Below are positions 9,687 to 17,689 of a stretch of DNA of 64,000 bases, in pieces (position 1 is the first letter of the stretch; every line of letters begins with the position of its first letter). The position numbers and the translations under genes are program-made. Source of the stretch: Formosa sp. L2A11 (GTDB lineage Bacteria; Bacteroidota; Bacteroidia; Flavobacteriales; Flavobacteriaceae); assembly GCF_009796865.1 (NCBI RefSeq), contig NZ_CP047028.1, forward strand, positions 2,790,001 through 2,854,000, in the 5' to 3' direction. The notes beneath the pieces are model-generated. The model was given only the letters and a program-made list of their open reading frames with translations. It ran no database searches and was not told where the DNA came from.

Positions 9687-10337
9687 TCATGGAGATAATC
9701 TATCTTTTTTCCAATCGTAATTATCTTGTAATTTATATCGAATACGATCGTGTAATCTATTAGGTCTTCCTTGCCAGAATTCTAGTTCTACTGGTTTTAC
9801 AATAAAACCACCCCAATAGTCTGGTCTTGGAATTTCTTTACCTTCAAAAGATGTTTCTAAATCTTTTAATTTAGAGTCTAAAAATTCACGACTTTCTACA
9901 ACTTGACTTTGGTGAGATACAATAGCTCCTAATTGGCTTCCTCTTGGGCGAGATTCAAAATAACCATCGCTCATATTTGGTGCTATTTTTTCTGCAATAC
10001 CCTTTATTATAATTTGTCGTTCTGCTTTTGGCCAGAAAAAAGACAAACACACATGTGGATTTGCTAAAATAGCTTTTCCTTTTTCACTTTCGTAATTGGT
10101 ATAGAAAATAAAACCTTCGTAAGTATAACGCTTTAAAAGCACTACTCTACTCTTTGGAAAACCATCTAATCCCATAGTAGAAACTGTCATGGCATTAGTT
10201 TCGTCTTCTAAAAAGTGCTGATCTACATCCATAAACCATGTTCTAAACAACTCTAATGGATTTTCTGGAGTATCTTCTGCTAGAAGTTCTCTTTTAGCGT
10301 ACGTTTTTCTATAATTACTTAAATCTTGTTCTTCCAT
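9687..10337 (-). CDS. pdxH: Pyridoxamine/pyridoxine 5'-phosphate oxidase
   Basis: At 216 aa it is the usual PdxH length. It oxidises PNP or PMP to pyridoxal 5'-phosphate using FMN and O2. Family motifs include AMTVSTMGLDGFPKSRVVLL, FYTNYESEKGKAI, RPRGSQLGAIVSHQSQ and the C-terminal WQGRPNRLHDRI, which holds FMN and substrate contacts. It is the last gene of the pyrR-pyrB-STAS-rnz-pdxH series, 20 bases after rnz. Confidence 0.95.
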   Translation of the reverse strand: MEEQDLSNYRKTYAKRELLAEDTPENPLELFRTWFMDVDQHFLEDETNAMTVSTMGLDGFPKSRVVLLKRYTYEGFIFYTNYESEKGKAILANPHVCLSFFWPKAERQIIIKGIAEKIAPNMSDGYFESRPRGSQLGAIVSHQSQVVESREFLDSKLKDLETSFEGKEIPRPDYWGGFIVKPVELEFWQGRPNRLHDRIRYKLQDNYDWKKDRLSP

Positions 10338-10357
10338 AATTGTAATATAATTATAAA

Positions 10358-11263
10358 TTAAACTTTAAATACTTTACCAGCGGCAGCAATATCTACAGGT
10401 TCGAAAACCTCCTGAGCTTCTGTTATAAATTCACTTAAATCGTCGTAACGTGTAGAAAAATGACCTAAAACAAGTTGCTTTGCATGTGCTTTTTTCGCAA
10501 TACTTGCGGCTTGTTTAGCTGTACAATGTTTAGTTGGAAAAGCATTTTTTTCGTGTTTTTCTAAAAATGTAGATTCATGATATAATAAATCGACATCTTT
10601 TATAAGTGGCACAATAGACTCTGTATAAACCGTGTCGCTACAAAATGCATAACTTTTAGGTTTAGAAGGCGCAATTGTTACATCTTTATTTTTTACTAAA
10701 ACACCGTCTTCATTTATAATGTCTGCACCTTGTTTTAATTTTCTGTAATAAGCAGTATGAATATTATCGTCTAAAATGGCATCCATATCTAGCATACGTT
10801 CTCCCGTTTTTTCTTTAAATAAAAATCCGTTAGTATATACACGATGTTTTAATGGAATGGTATGCACTTCAACAGTGTCATCTTCATAAATTAATTTAGA
10901 TTCTTTTGATGTTAATTCGTGAAATATAAGTTTAAAATTAGTCCAAGAGCCACCAAGTTTCATTTGAAGTGTAATGACTTCCTCTAATCCTTTAGGGCCA
11001 TAAATATGTAAATCGGTTTCGCGTGTTAATAATCTAAAAGTAGATACTAATCCTACAAGACCAAAATAATGATCGCCATGAAGGTGAGATATAAAAATAT
11101 GTTTTATTCGGTTAAATTTAACCTTATATTTTCTAAGTTGTACTTGGGTACCTTCTCCACAATCAATTAAAAATACGTGGTTTTTAATTTCTAAAACCTG
11201 AGATGTTTGATGCGCCGAAATACGTGGTGTTGCACTATGGCAACCAAGAATAGTTAATTGCAT
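10358..11263 (-). CDS. rnz: Ribonuclease Z
   Basis: The 301-aa metallo-beta-lactamase-fold nuclease carries the zinc motif ISHLHGDHYFGLVG at about residue 60. It also has YHESTF (Asp/Glu ligand region) and VLGHFSTRY near the C-terminus. This matches the short, bacterial tRNase Z type. It matures the 3' end of tRNA precursors that lack an encoded CCA. The start is two bases after the stop of the STAS-like gene, so translation is probably coupled. Confidence 0.95.
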   Translation of the reverse strand: MQLTILGCHSATPRISAHQTSQVLEIKNHVFLIDCGEGTQVQLRKYKVKFNRIKHIFISHLHGDHYFGLVGLVSTFRLLTRETDLHIYGPKGLEEVITLQMKLGGSWTNFKLIFHELTSKESKLIYEDDTVEVHTIPLKHRVYTNGFLFKEKTGERMLDMDAILDDNIHTAYYRKLKQGADIINEDGVLVKNKDVTIAPSKPKSYAFCSDTVYTESIVPLIKDVDLLYHESTFLEKHEKNAFPTKHCTAKQAASIAKKAHAKQLVLGHFSTRYDDLSEFITEAQEVFEPVDIAAAGKVFKV

Positions 11264-11265
11264 AA

Positions 11266-11598
11266 TTAAAATCCTAAATCGCGTTCCATGTCTTCCATCT
11301 CTATAATATCGTAGGCTTCCTCTAAAGTAGGCACAACTACTATTTCTTCTATAGGCTGCTCTAAATTTGTTTTGTCTGAAACCAAAACAAAAGAATGTTT
11401 AGCTTTTCTATGTGTATTAGAAATTTGAAGAAATTCAATAATCTGTTCTAAAGTCAGTTTATCTAAAGACGATAGATTAACAATAACATTATCGTTTTTA
11501 AATTTTGAATACGAATCCTCCATTTTTTTTACTAATTGTGCTGGAGTCGCATGTTCTTGAGTAACAATTGTGGTGTTACCTTCCGTATTTAAAACCAT
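11266..11598 (-). CDS. Small STAS-like protein
   Basis: The 110-aa protein has the pattern of a STAS/anti-sigma-antagonist-like fold: DNVIVNLSSLDKLTLEQIIE followed by SFVLVSDKTNLEQ and VVVPTLEEAYDIIEMEDMER. In databases such genes beside rnz have sometimes carried the rnz name by association, but there is no nuclease motif. It lies between pyrB (1-base gap) and rnz (2-base gap). A regulatory or scaffolding role is possible. No phosphorylatable serine motif is obvious, so function is unknown. Confidence 0.7.
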   Translation of the reverse strand: MVLNTEGNTTIVTQEHATPAQLVKKMEDSYSKFKNDNVIVNLSSLDKLTLEQIIEFLQISNTHRKAKHSFVLVSDKTNLEQPIEEIVVVPTLEEAYDIIEMEDMERDLGF

Positions 11599-11599
11599 A

Positions 11600-12529
11600 T
11601 TATTGTTTTATTTTTGAAGCTAATAAATATATTACAGCCATCCTAATTGCTACACCATTTTGTACTTGATCTAAAATAATGGCTTGATCTGAGTCTGCAA
11701 CATCACTCGTAATTTCTACACCACGATTAATAGGACCTGGATGCATAATTGTAATTTCTTTATTTAGACTATCAAGCAATGCTTTATCTACACCAAATTG
11801 TTGTGTATATTCTCTTGTAGAAGGGAAATAACTAATATCCATACGTTCGTTTTGTACACGAAGCATATTAGCGACATCACACCATTCTAAAGCTTTACGT
11901 AAATCTGTTTCAACTTTTACTCCAAGTTTGTCTATATACTTTGGAATTAATGTTTTTGGACCGCAAACCATAACTTTTGCACCCTGAAGTTGTAAGGCAT
12001 ATATGTTAGATAAAGCCACTCTACTATGTAGAATATCTCCAACAATAACTATATTTTTACCTTTAACTTCGCCTAAACGTTCGCGTATAGAATACGAATC
12101 TAATAAGGCTTGTGTTGGATGTTCGTGTGCACCATCTCCAGCGTTAACAATACTTGCTTTAACATGTTTAGATAGAAATACACCAGCTCCAGGATTGGGA
12201 TGACGCATAACCACCATATCTACTTTCATAGATAAAATGTTATTTACAGTATCTATTAAGGTTTCCCCTTTTTTAACCGAAGATTGAGATGCTGAGAAAT
12301 TAATTACATCTGCAGATAATCGTTTTTCAGCAAGTTCGAAAGATAATTTCGTTCGCGTAGAATTTTCGAAAAACAGATTTGCAATAGTAATATCTCGAAG
12401 TGAAGGCACTTTTTTAATAGGCCTATTAATAACTTCTTTAAAATGATCGGCAGTTTCAAAAATTAACTGAATATCTTGTTTGTTAAGATATTTAATACCT
12501 AGTAAGTGATTTACACTTAATTCGCTCAT
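11600..12529 (-). CDS. pyrB: Aspartate carbamoyltransferase catalytic chain
   Basis: The 309-aa protein makes N-carbamoyl-L-aspartate in pyrimidine synthesis. The carbamoyl-phosphate motif appears as ENSTRTKLSFELAEKRL, with Lys where Arg is common. It also has DGAHEHPTQALLDSYSI and IMHPGPINRGVEI. No pyrI regulatory subunit is nearby. A dihydroorotase homologue without metal ligands lies at 37808 and could be a structural partner (see findings). It follows pyrR by 6 bases and precedes the STAS-like gene by 1 base, so it belongs to the pyrR operon. Confidence 0.95.
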   Translation of the reverse strand: MSELSVNHLLGIKYLNKQDIQLIFETADHFKEVINRPIKKVPSLRDITIANLFFENSTRTKLSFELAEKRLSADVINFSASQSSVKKGETLIDTVNNILSMKVDMVVMRHPNPGAGVFLSKHVKASIVNAGDGAHEHPTQALLDSYSIRERLGEVKGKNIVIVGDILHSRVALSNIYALQLQGAKVMVCGPKTLIPKYIDKLGVKVETDLRKALEWCDVANMLRVQNERMDISYFPSTREYTQQFGVDKALLDSLNKEITIMHPGPINRGVEITSDVADSDQAIILDQVQNGVAIRMAVIYLLASKIKQ

Positions 12530-12535
12530 CTTAGT

Positions 12536-13075
12536 CTAATTATTTATTAAGTACACGGCATCTTTATCGCCTTGTTCTTGCCATTGTACTATTACTTTTT
12601 CTTTATTTATAGCATCTACTTGTCGGCCTCTATAATTTGGCTGAATTGGTAAATGTCTACTAAAACGTCTATCTATTAACGTTAATAGTTCTATTTCTTC
12701 TGGTCTCCCAAAAGATTGAATTGCAGTAAGCGCAGCACGAATACTTCGCCCTGTATATAAAACGTCGTCTATAAAAACAACATTTTTATTTTCTACTACA
12801 AAATCTATTTCGGTGGTATTGGCTTCCAGAGGTTTGTCACTTCTTCTAAAATCATCACGATAAAAAGTAATATCTAAAAGGCCTAATTTAAGATCTTTAA
12901 TCTTATAATCTTCTTTTAGAATTTTGGCTAGCCGTTTTGCTAAAAACTTCCCTCTAGGTTGTAATCCTACTAAAACGGTATTGGTAAAATCGTTATGTTT
13001 TTCAATAAGTTGACAAGCCAAACGATGAAGAATGATGTTTACCTCTGTTGCATTAAGTAACACTTTTTGACTCAT
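12536..13075 (-). CDS. pyrR: Bifunctional PyrR: pyr regulator / uracil phosphoribosyltransferase
   Basis: The 179-aa protein has the PRPP-binding loop VVFIDDVLYTGRSIRAALTA at about residue 98 and the PyrR-type RRFSRHLPIQPNYRGRQVDA near the C-terminus. In Bacillus PyrR binds UMP and pyr mRNA to cause attenuation, and in many bacteria it also acts as a uracil phosphoribosyltransferase. It heads the operon with pyrB. I see no clear antiterminator/terminator pair in the ~75 bases before its start, so RNA attenuation here is unproven. Confidence 0.92.
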   Translation of the reverse strand: MSQKVLLNATEVNIILHRLACQLIEKHNDFTNTVLVGLQPRGKFLAKRLAKILKEDYKIKDLKLGLLDITFYRDDFRRSDKPLEANTTEIDFVVENKNVVFIDDVLYTGRSIRAALTAIQSFGRPEEIELLTLIDRRFSRHLPIQPNYRGRQVDAINKEKVIVQWQEQGDKDAVYLINN

Positions 13076-13100
13076 ATTGTTTCGAAACGTATTTGCTTAA

Positions 13101-13108
13101 CAAAGGTA
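13101..13108 (-). promoter_or_regulatory. Candidate -7 box of the pyrR operon (TACCTTTG on minus)
   Basis: The plus strand reads CAAAGGTA, i.e. TACCTTTG on the coding strand. It lies 26 bases before the pyrR start and downstream of the rpsA terminator. Confidence 0.5.
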
Positions 13109-13151
13109 ATGTAAAAATTTAATACTTGGGTTTCCCTAGCCCATAAAACAT

Positions 13152-13183
13152 AAAAAAAGCCTTCCAAAAATTGGAAGGCTTTT
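13152..13183 (-). terminator. Intrinsic terminator after rpsA
   Basis: A 13-bp perfect stem (AAAAGCCTTCCAA / TTGGAAGGCTTTT) with a 3-base loop is followed by a U-tract in the minus direction. Confidence 0.85.
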
Positions 13184-13205
13184 AAATTATAAATGGTTAG
13201 AAAGA

Positions 13206-15035
13206 TTATTTTCCTTCCATTTTGTCTTTAAGAGCTTGTAAAGCATCGTTTGCATCTCCTAAAGTTGGTTTAGATTCTGCAGCAGCAGCAGACTGTTTTT
13301 TAACAGCAGCTTTTACGTTAGCAATCTCTTCTTCTTTAAAGATAGCAGTATGCGAAGCAACTACTCTTTTAAATTCTTTGTTGAATTCAATGATTTTGAA
13401 TTCTGCTGAATCTCCTTTTCCTAATTTAGAACCATCTTCTTTCTCTAAGTGACGAGAAGGAACGAAAGCAACGATATCTTCGTTAAAGTCGATAGTAGCA
13501 CCTTTATCTACAACTTCTGCAATAGCAGCTGTATGTACAGTACCTACTGCGAATTCAGTTTCATATTTATCCCAAGGATTAGCAGTAGTTTGTTTATGAC
13601 CTAAAGATAATTTACGTCCTTCAACATCTAATTCTAATACTACAACTTCTAATTTATCTCCTACAGCGCAGAATTCAGAAGGGTGTTTAATTTTCTTAGT
13701 CCAAGATAAATCAGAGATATAAATTAATCCGTCAATTCCTTCTTCTAATTCAACAAATACACCAAAGTTTGTAAAGTTACGTACAATACCTGTATGCTTA
13801 GAAGCTAATGGGTATTTAGTAGTAATATCAGTCCATGGATCTGGAGTTAATTGCTTAATTCCAAGAGACATTTTACGTTCTTCTCTATCTAGAGTTAAGA
13901 TAACTGCTTCAACTTCGTCTCCAACAGATACGAAATCTTGAGCTGAACGTAAGTGAGTAGACCAAGACATTTCAGAAACGTGAACTAAACCTTCAACACC
14001 TTCTGCAACTTCGATAAATGCACCGTAATCTGCGATTACAACGACTTTACCTTTAACTTTGTCTCCAACTTTAACTTCTTCTCCTAAAGCATCCCAAGGA
14101 TGTTTAGATAATTGTTTAAGACCTAATTGGATTCTTGATTTATCTTCATCGAAGTCAAGAATAACAACGTTTAATTTTTGATCTAATTCAACGATTTCGT
14201 TAGGGTGATTAATTCTAGACCAAGAAAGATCTGTAATGTGAATTAATCCGTCTACTCCACCAAGGTCGATGAATACACCGTAAGAAGTAATGTTTTTAAC
14301 AACACCTTCTAATACTTGACCTTTTTCTAATTGACCAATAATTTCTTTTTTCTGTTCTTCAATATCTGCTTCAATAAGCGCTTTATGAGACACAACAACG
14401 TTTTTAAATTCGTGGTTGATTTTCACAACTTTGAATTCCATTGTTTTGTTTACATACTGATCGTAATCTCTAATTGGCTTAACATCGATTTGAGAACCTG
14501 GTAAGAATGCTTCAATACCAAATACATCAACGATCATACCACCCTTAGTTCTACACTTAACAAAACCGTTAACGATTTCACCAGTATCATGAGCGTTATT
14601 TACGCGATCCCATGCTTTAATTACACGAGCTTTTCTGTGAGATAATACTAATTGTCCTGTTGCATCTTCACGCACATCAATTAATACTTCTACTTTATCT
14701 CCAACAGCTAAATTAGGGTTGTAACGAAATTCGTTTAACGAAATTACACCTTCAGATTTTGCGTTGATATCAATAATAGCGTCACGATCAGAAATGTGTA
14801 CTACAGTTCCTTCTACGACTTCGTCATTTAAAGTGTCAACGAAATTTTCTGCTACTAATTTTTCAAATTCTTTTAATTGAGAATCTTCAACTTCATCAAT
14901 ACCTTCTTGGTAATTGTGCCAGTTAAAATCTGCTAAGAATTTTTCAGGGTTTGCTTGAGCTTCAGAGATTTGTGGAGCTTCTACAGATTGTGCTTCAGTT
15001 GCTTCAACTTCAGCTTGTTTTGCTTTTTCAGCCAT
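13206..15035 (-). CDS. rpsA: 30S ribosomal protein S1
   Basis: The 609-aa protein consists of repeated S1 RNA-binding domains from about residue 55 to 555. Typical repeat cores are GVVKNITSYGVFIDLGGVDG, GKVVVIADYGAFIEVAEGVE and GIVRNFTNFGVFVELEEGID. S1 recruits mRNA to the small subunit and is important for translation initiation in bacteria with weak Shine-Dalgarno use such as Bacteroidota. The first ~50 residues are acidic and Ala/Glu-rich, and the tail is charged. A long 5' leader with an inverted repeat precedes it. Confidence 0.95.
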   Translation of the reverse strand: MAEKAKQAEVEATEAQSVEAPQISEAQANPEKFLADFNWHNYQEGIDEVEDSQLKEFEKLVAENFVDTLNDEVVEGTVVHISDRDAIIDINAKSEGVISLNEFRYNPNLAVGDKVEVLIDVREDATGQLVLSHRKARVIKAWDRVNNAHDTGEIVNGFVKCRTKGGMIVDVFGIEAFLPGSQIDVKPIRDYDQYVNKTMEFKVVKINHEFKNVVVSHKALIEADIEEQKKEIIGQLEKGQVLEGVVKNITSYGVFIDLGGVDGLIHITDLSWSRINHPNEIVELDQKLNVVILDFDEDKSRIQLGLKQLSKHPWDALGEEVKVGDKVKGKVVVIADYGAFIEVAEGVEGLVHVSEMSWSTHLRSAQDFVSVGDEVEAVILTLDREERKMSLGIKQLTPDPWTDITTKYPLASKHTGIVRNFTNFGVFVELEEGIDGLIYISDLSWTKKIKHPSEFCAVGDKLEVVVLELDVEGRKLSLGHKQTTANPWDKYETEFAVGTVHTAAIAEVVDKGATIDFNEDIVAFVPSRHLEKEDGSKLGKGDSAEFKIIEFNKEFKRVVASHTAIFKEEEIANVKAAVKKQSAAAAESKPTLGDANDALQALKDKMEGK

Positions 15036-15357
15036 TAAATAATAAATTAATAATGCTTTTGCTTTTTGCTTTCGCGTAAACTAACTACATTACATCTTGT
15101 ATCCTATATATTCTTGGAAGATTTAAGCGACGAACACATAGAAGTGTTATATATAAATTTTTCAGTTCCTCTTATCTTTCCAACTGTCGCTAAAAGGAGT
15201 GCAAAATTAATTATATTTTTTCTAATAGCCTAATATTTGTTATTTAAATTAAAGTCCTGAAAACAAGTGTTTTATTCCTAATTTCTAATTGTAGAAAAAA
15301 TTACAGCTTCTTAAAAGAAAATTAATATCTTGTCAACTCTAAAAAAATACATTTATT
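15036..15357. other. Divergent intergenic region holding the rpsA leader
   Basis: This 322-base gap separates rpsA (minus) from the LysM gene (plus). On the minus strand it holds a candidate -7 box (15202-15209) and about 160 bases of presumed leader. The leader contains the inverted repeat AGCGAC (15126-15131) / GTCGCT (15186-15191) and, inside it, the small hairpin AACAC/GTGTT near 15133-15148. The half near the LysM gene (15210-15357) is A/T-rich, and I see no clear gene or RNA there. Confidence 0.6.
15202..15209 (-). promoter_or_regulatory. Candidate rpsA -7 box (TAATTTTG on minus)
   Basis: CAAAATTA on the plus strand is TAATTTTG on minus. It would start transcription a few bases before the inverted-repeat element, giving a leader of roughly 160 nt. 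Confidence 0.5.
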
Positions 15358-15738
15358 ATGACAGCAAAAGCAAAATATCAAGACGTTCTTGATTTAGGAG
15401 AAGCTCTAAAAATTCAAAACGGAGATGTTTCTGAAGAAAATGGAGTTTTAAAAGTAAAAGGTACTGCTAAAACACAGTATGATAAAAATCAACTTTGGGA
15501 TAAAATTAAGGCTATTGGAGGTGATAACCCTACAGATATAATGGCTAATATAAGTGTTGAAGACACTAGTGTATTTCACAGACATACAGTAAAAAGCGGT
15601 GATACTTTAGGAAAGATTGCTAAACAATATTATGGAGATGCTTCTAAATACCAAGCTATTTTTAAAGCTAACACAGATATTCTTAAAAATCCTGATGTTA
15701 TTTACCCAGATCAAGAATTAGTTATTCCAAATTTATAA
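15358..15738 (+). CDS. BON-LysM protein (YgaU/Kbp-like)
   Basis: The 126-aa protein has no signal peptide. Residues about 5-70 resemble a BON domain (VSEENGVLKVKGTAKTQYDK). Residues about 76-126 form a LysM domain (HTVKSGDTLGKIAKQYYGD to YPDQELVIPNL). This layout and length match E. coli YgaU/Kbp, a small cytoplasmic potassium-binding protein. Potassium binding here is inference from the family. The gene stands alone, divergent from rpsA, and ends at a strong terminator. Confidence 0.8.
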   Translation: MTAKAKYQDVLDLGEALKIQNGDVSEENGVLKVKGTAKTQYDKNQLWDKIKAIGGDNPTDIMANISVEDTSVFHRHTVKSGDTLGKIAKQYYGDASKYQAIFKANTDILKNPDVIYPDQELVIPNL

Positions 15739-15754
15739 TTGGAATCCTTTTTAA

Positions 15755-15790
15755 TAAAAAAAGAGCAATCTACTAGATTGCTCTTTTTTT
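15755..15790. terminator. Bidirectional terminator between the LysM gene and cmk
   Basis: AAAAAAAGAGCAATCT and AGATTGCTCTTTTTTT form a 16-bp stem with a 3-base loop between convergent genes. Confidence 0.88.
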
Positions 15791-15792
15791 GT

Positions 15793-16482
15793 TTATGCTT
15801 TTATAGCAGCATCTACAAGTTTTAATATGTGATCGAACTGTTCTTTTATAGTTGCGTTAGAATTATCTATAGCAATGGCATCTTCTGCCTGCATTAAAGG
15901 AGAATCTTCTCGAGTACTATCTAAATGATCTCGTTTTTGTACATTTTCTAATACGGCTTCAAACGTAATGTTTTCACCATTATTTTTTAATTCATTGTAA
16001 CGACGTAAAGCGCGTGTTTCTGCAGTAGCTGACATAAATATTTTAAGTTCTGCATCCGGAAAAACAACAGTTCCAATATCTCTACCATCCATTACAACAC
16101 CTTTATTAATGCCAATATTTTTCTGTATTTTCACTAATTGCGCTCTAACTTCTGGAACTGCAGCAACAATACTTACTAAATTAGAAACCTCTAGAGTACG
16201 TATGCTTTTCTCGATATTTTCATTATTTAAATATACTTCGGCAAACCCCAATTGGTCATTAAACTTAAAAGTAACTTGAGCGTTAGGTAATTCTGAAATA
16301 AGTGTTTCTCTGTTAAAATGCTCTGGAGTTATCATTCCTTTTTTCATTGCAAAAAAGGTAATTGCACGATACATGGCACCAGAATCTACATATATATAGC
16401 CTAAAGATTTTGCTATTAATTTAGCAATTGTGCTTTTTCCTGTCGACGAAAATCCGTCTATAGCAATTGTAATTTGTTTCAT
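15793..16482 (-). CDS. cmk: Cytidylate kinase
   Basis: The 229-aa NMP kinase has the P-loop variant IAIDGFSSTGKSTIAKLIAK at the N-terminus. Other motifs are YVDSGAMYRAITFF, VMDGRDIGTVVFPDAELKIF (nucleotide and substrate binding) and KRDHLDSTREDSPL. It phosphorylates CMP and dCMP with ATP. The start codon overlaps the porQ stop by one base (TAATG on the minus strand), so the two are translationally linked, an arrangement I recall from other Flavobacteriaceae. Confidence 0.95.
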   Translation of the reverse strand: MKQITIAIDGFSSTGKSTIAKLIAKSLGYIYVDSGAMYRAITFFAMKKGMITPEHFNRETLISELPNAQVTFKFNDQLGFAEVYLNNENIEKSIRTLEVSNLVSIVAAVPEVRAQLVKIQKNIGINKGVVMDGRDIGTVVFPDAELKIFMSATAETRALRRYNELKNNGENITFEAVLENVQKRDHLDSTREDSPLMQAEDAIAIDNSNATIKEQFDHILKLVDAAIKA

Positions 16483-17501
16483 TATTGTAAATCTATATTA
16501 ATTCCGAAATAGCTTGAACTTGCCGCACTTGAATATTTGGCATAGGTATAACTAAATCGCATTCTATTCATTTTAATTCCTATTCCTGCAGATAATCCAG
16601 AAAAATTTCGCTCGTCTACGATACGTAACTCCTCGCCTCTTCTAAAACTATAACCTAAACGAATATTAAATCCGCTATCGGGAAACAATTCTGCTCCTAA
16701 AATAGTATGACGAAAAACATTTTGTACAAAAGTAACATCTTCTTCGGTCTGGTTGCCTTCTAAATCAGTTTCTACTCGAGCTGGATTTGCAACAGCAATA
16801 GGCCATTCTTGTAAGTTTTCTAGAGTAACATGCCAACGAATTGGTACATTCTCTAATTTTTGAGAAAAACCTAAATCTATTTCAAAAGGTAAAGGTTCGT
16901 TTTGACCTGCATAGGTTGTAATCTGAGTTCCGAAATTTCTAACCACTAAGGCGGCGTTAAAATTTAATTTATCGTCTATATAAATCAGTCCTAAATCTAC
17001 AGCAGCACCTAATGACGAATACTGCTCTAAAGTAGATGTGATAAATTTTAGATTAGCACCAACATAAAAATCTGAATACCCAATACGCGTTGCATAACCC
17101 AAAGACAACGCTGTCTCGCTACCAGTAAACGTTCCGGTTTCATTTCCGTCTTCATCATACCCATCAAATTCGCCATAGTTTACATACGTAATCCCTGCAT
17201 GAAGTGTTTTTGTACGCCTGTCGTAAGTATAAGCGTATGCAGCAGTACCATAACTTACTGCACCTAAATGACTGGTATAGTTTAGAGCAAGCTGATTATC
17301 CATTTTAACATTAATTGTTGCAGGATTATATAATGCTTGGGTGACATCGTAATCTACATTAGTAAGGACTTTACCACCTAAAGCGGCTTGGCGTGGAGAT
17401 GACACTAAATTTAAAAATTGATAAGTTGATTCGCCTCCCAATTGAGCGGATGCGATACAACTACAACAACCAATAAATAATAGTGCTAATTTTCGCCTCA
17501 T
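16482..17501 (-). CDS. porQ: Type IX secretion system protein PorQ
   Basis: The frame is open from 17549, but I chose the ATG at 17501. It gives 339 aa with a proper export signal (MRRKLALLFIGCCSCIASAQ). The mature part starts LGGESTYQFLNLVSSPRQAA and continues as an outer-membrane barrel of the PorV/PorQ type, ending in aromatic strands. PorQ belongs to the T9SS, which exports adhesins, hydrolases and gliding components, and it has been linked to the attachment complex. No other T9SS gene lies in the window. Confidence 0.85.
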   Translation of the reverse strand: MRRKLALLFIGCCSCIASAQLGGESTYQFLNLVSSPRQAALGGKVLTNVDYDVTQALYNPATINVKMDNQLALNYTSHLGAVSYGTAAYAYTYDRRTKTLHAGITYVNYGEFDGYDEDGNETGTFTGSETALSLGYATRIGYSDFYVGANLKFITSTLEQYSSLGAAVDLGLIYIDDKLNFNAALVVRNFGTQITTYAGQNEPLPFEIDLGFSQKLENVPIRWHVTLENLQEWPIAVANPARVETDLEGNQTEEDVTFVQNVFRHTILGAELFPDSGFNIRLGYSFRRGEELRIVDERNFSGLSAGIGIKMNRMRFSYTYAKYSSAASSSYFGINIDLQ

Positions 17502-17618
17502 ACGGATGCAAATTAAATAAATCTTAAGTTTAAAACGTCGATTTATCAATTATATTTTTACATATAAAGAATGTTTTATACACTAGCTTTATATGTTTCT
17601 GTAACTTGTTTAAATCAA

Positions 17619-17654
17619 AAAAAGCATCTAAAACATAAAGTCTTAGATGCTTTT
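17619..17654 (-). terminator. Intrinsic terminator after lon
   Basis: AAAGCATCTAA (17621-17631) pairs with TTAGATGCTTT near 17643-17653, with an A-tract on the plus strand giving the U-tract for lon. Confidence 0.75.
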
Positions 17655-17689
17655 AAATTATATATTAAGGTAAGTCCCTTATTTGTAAA

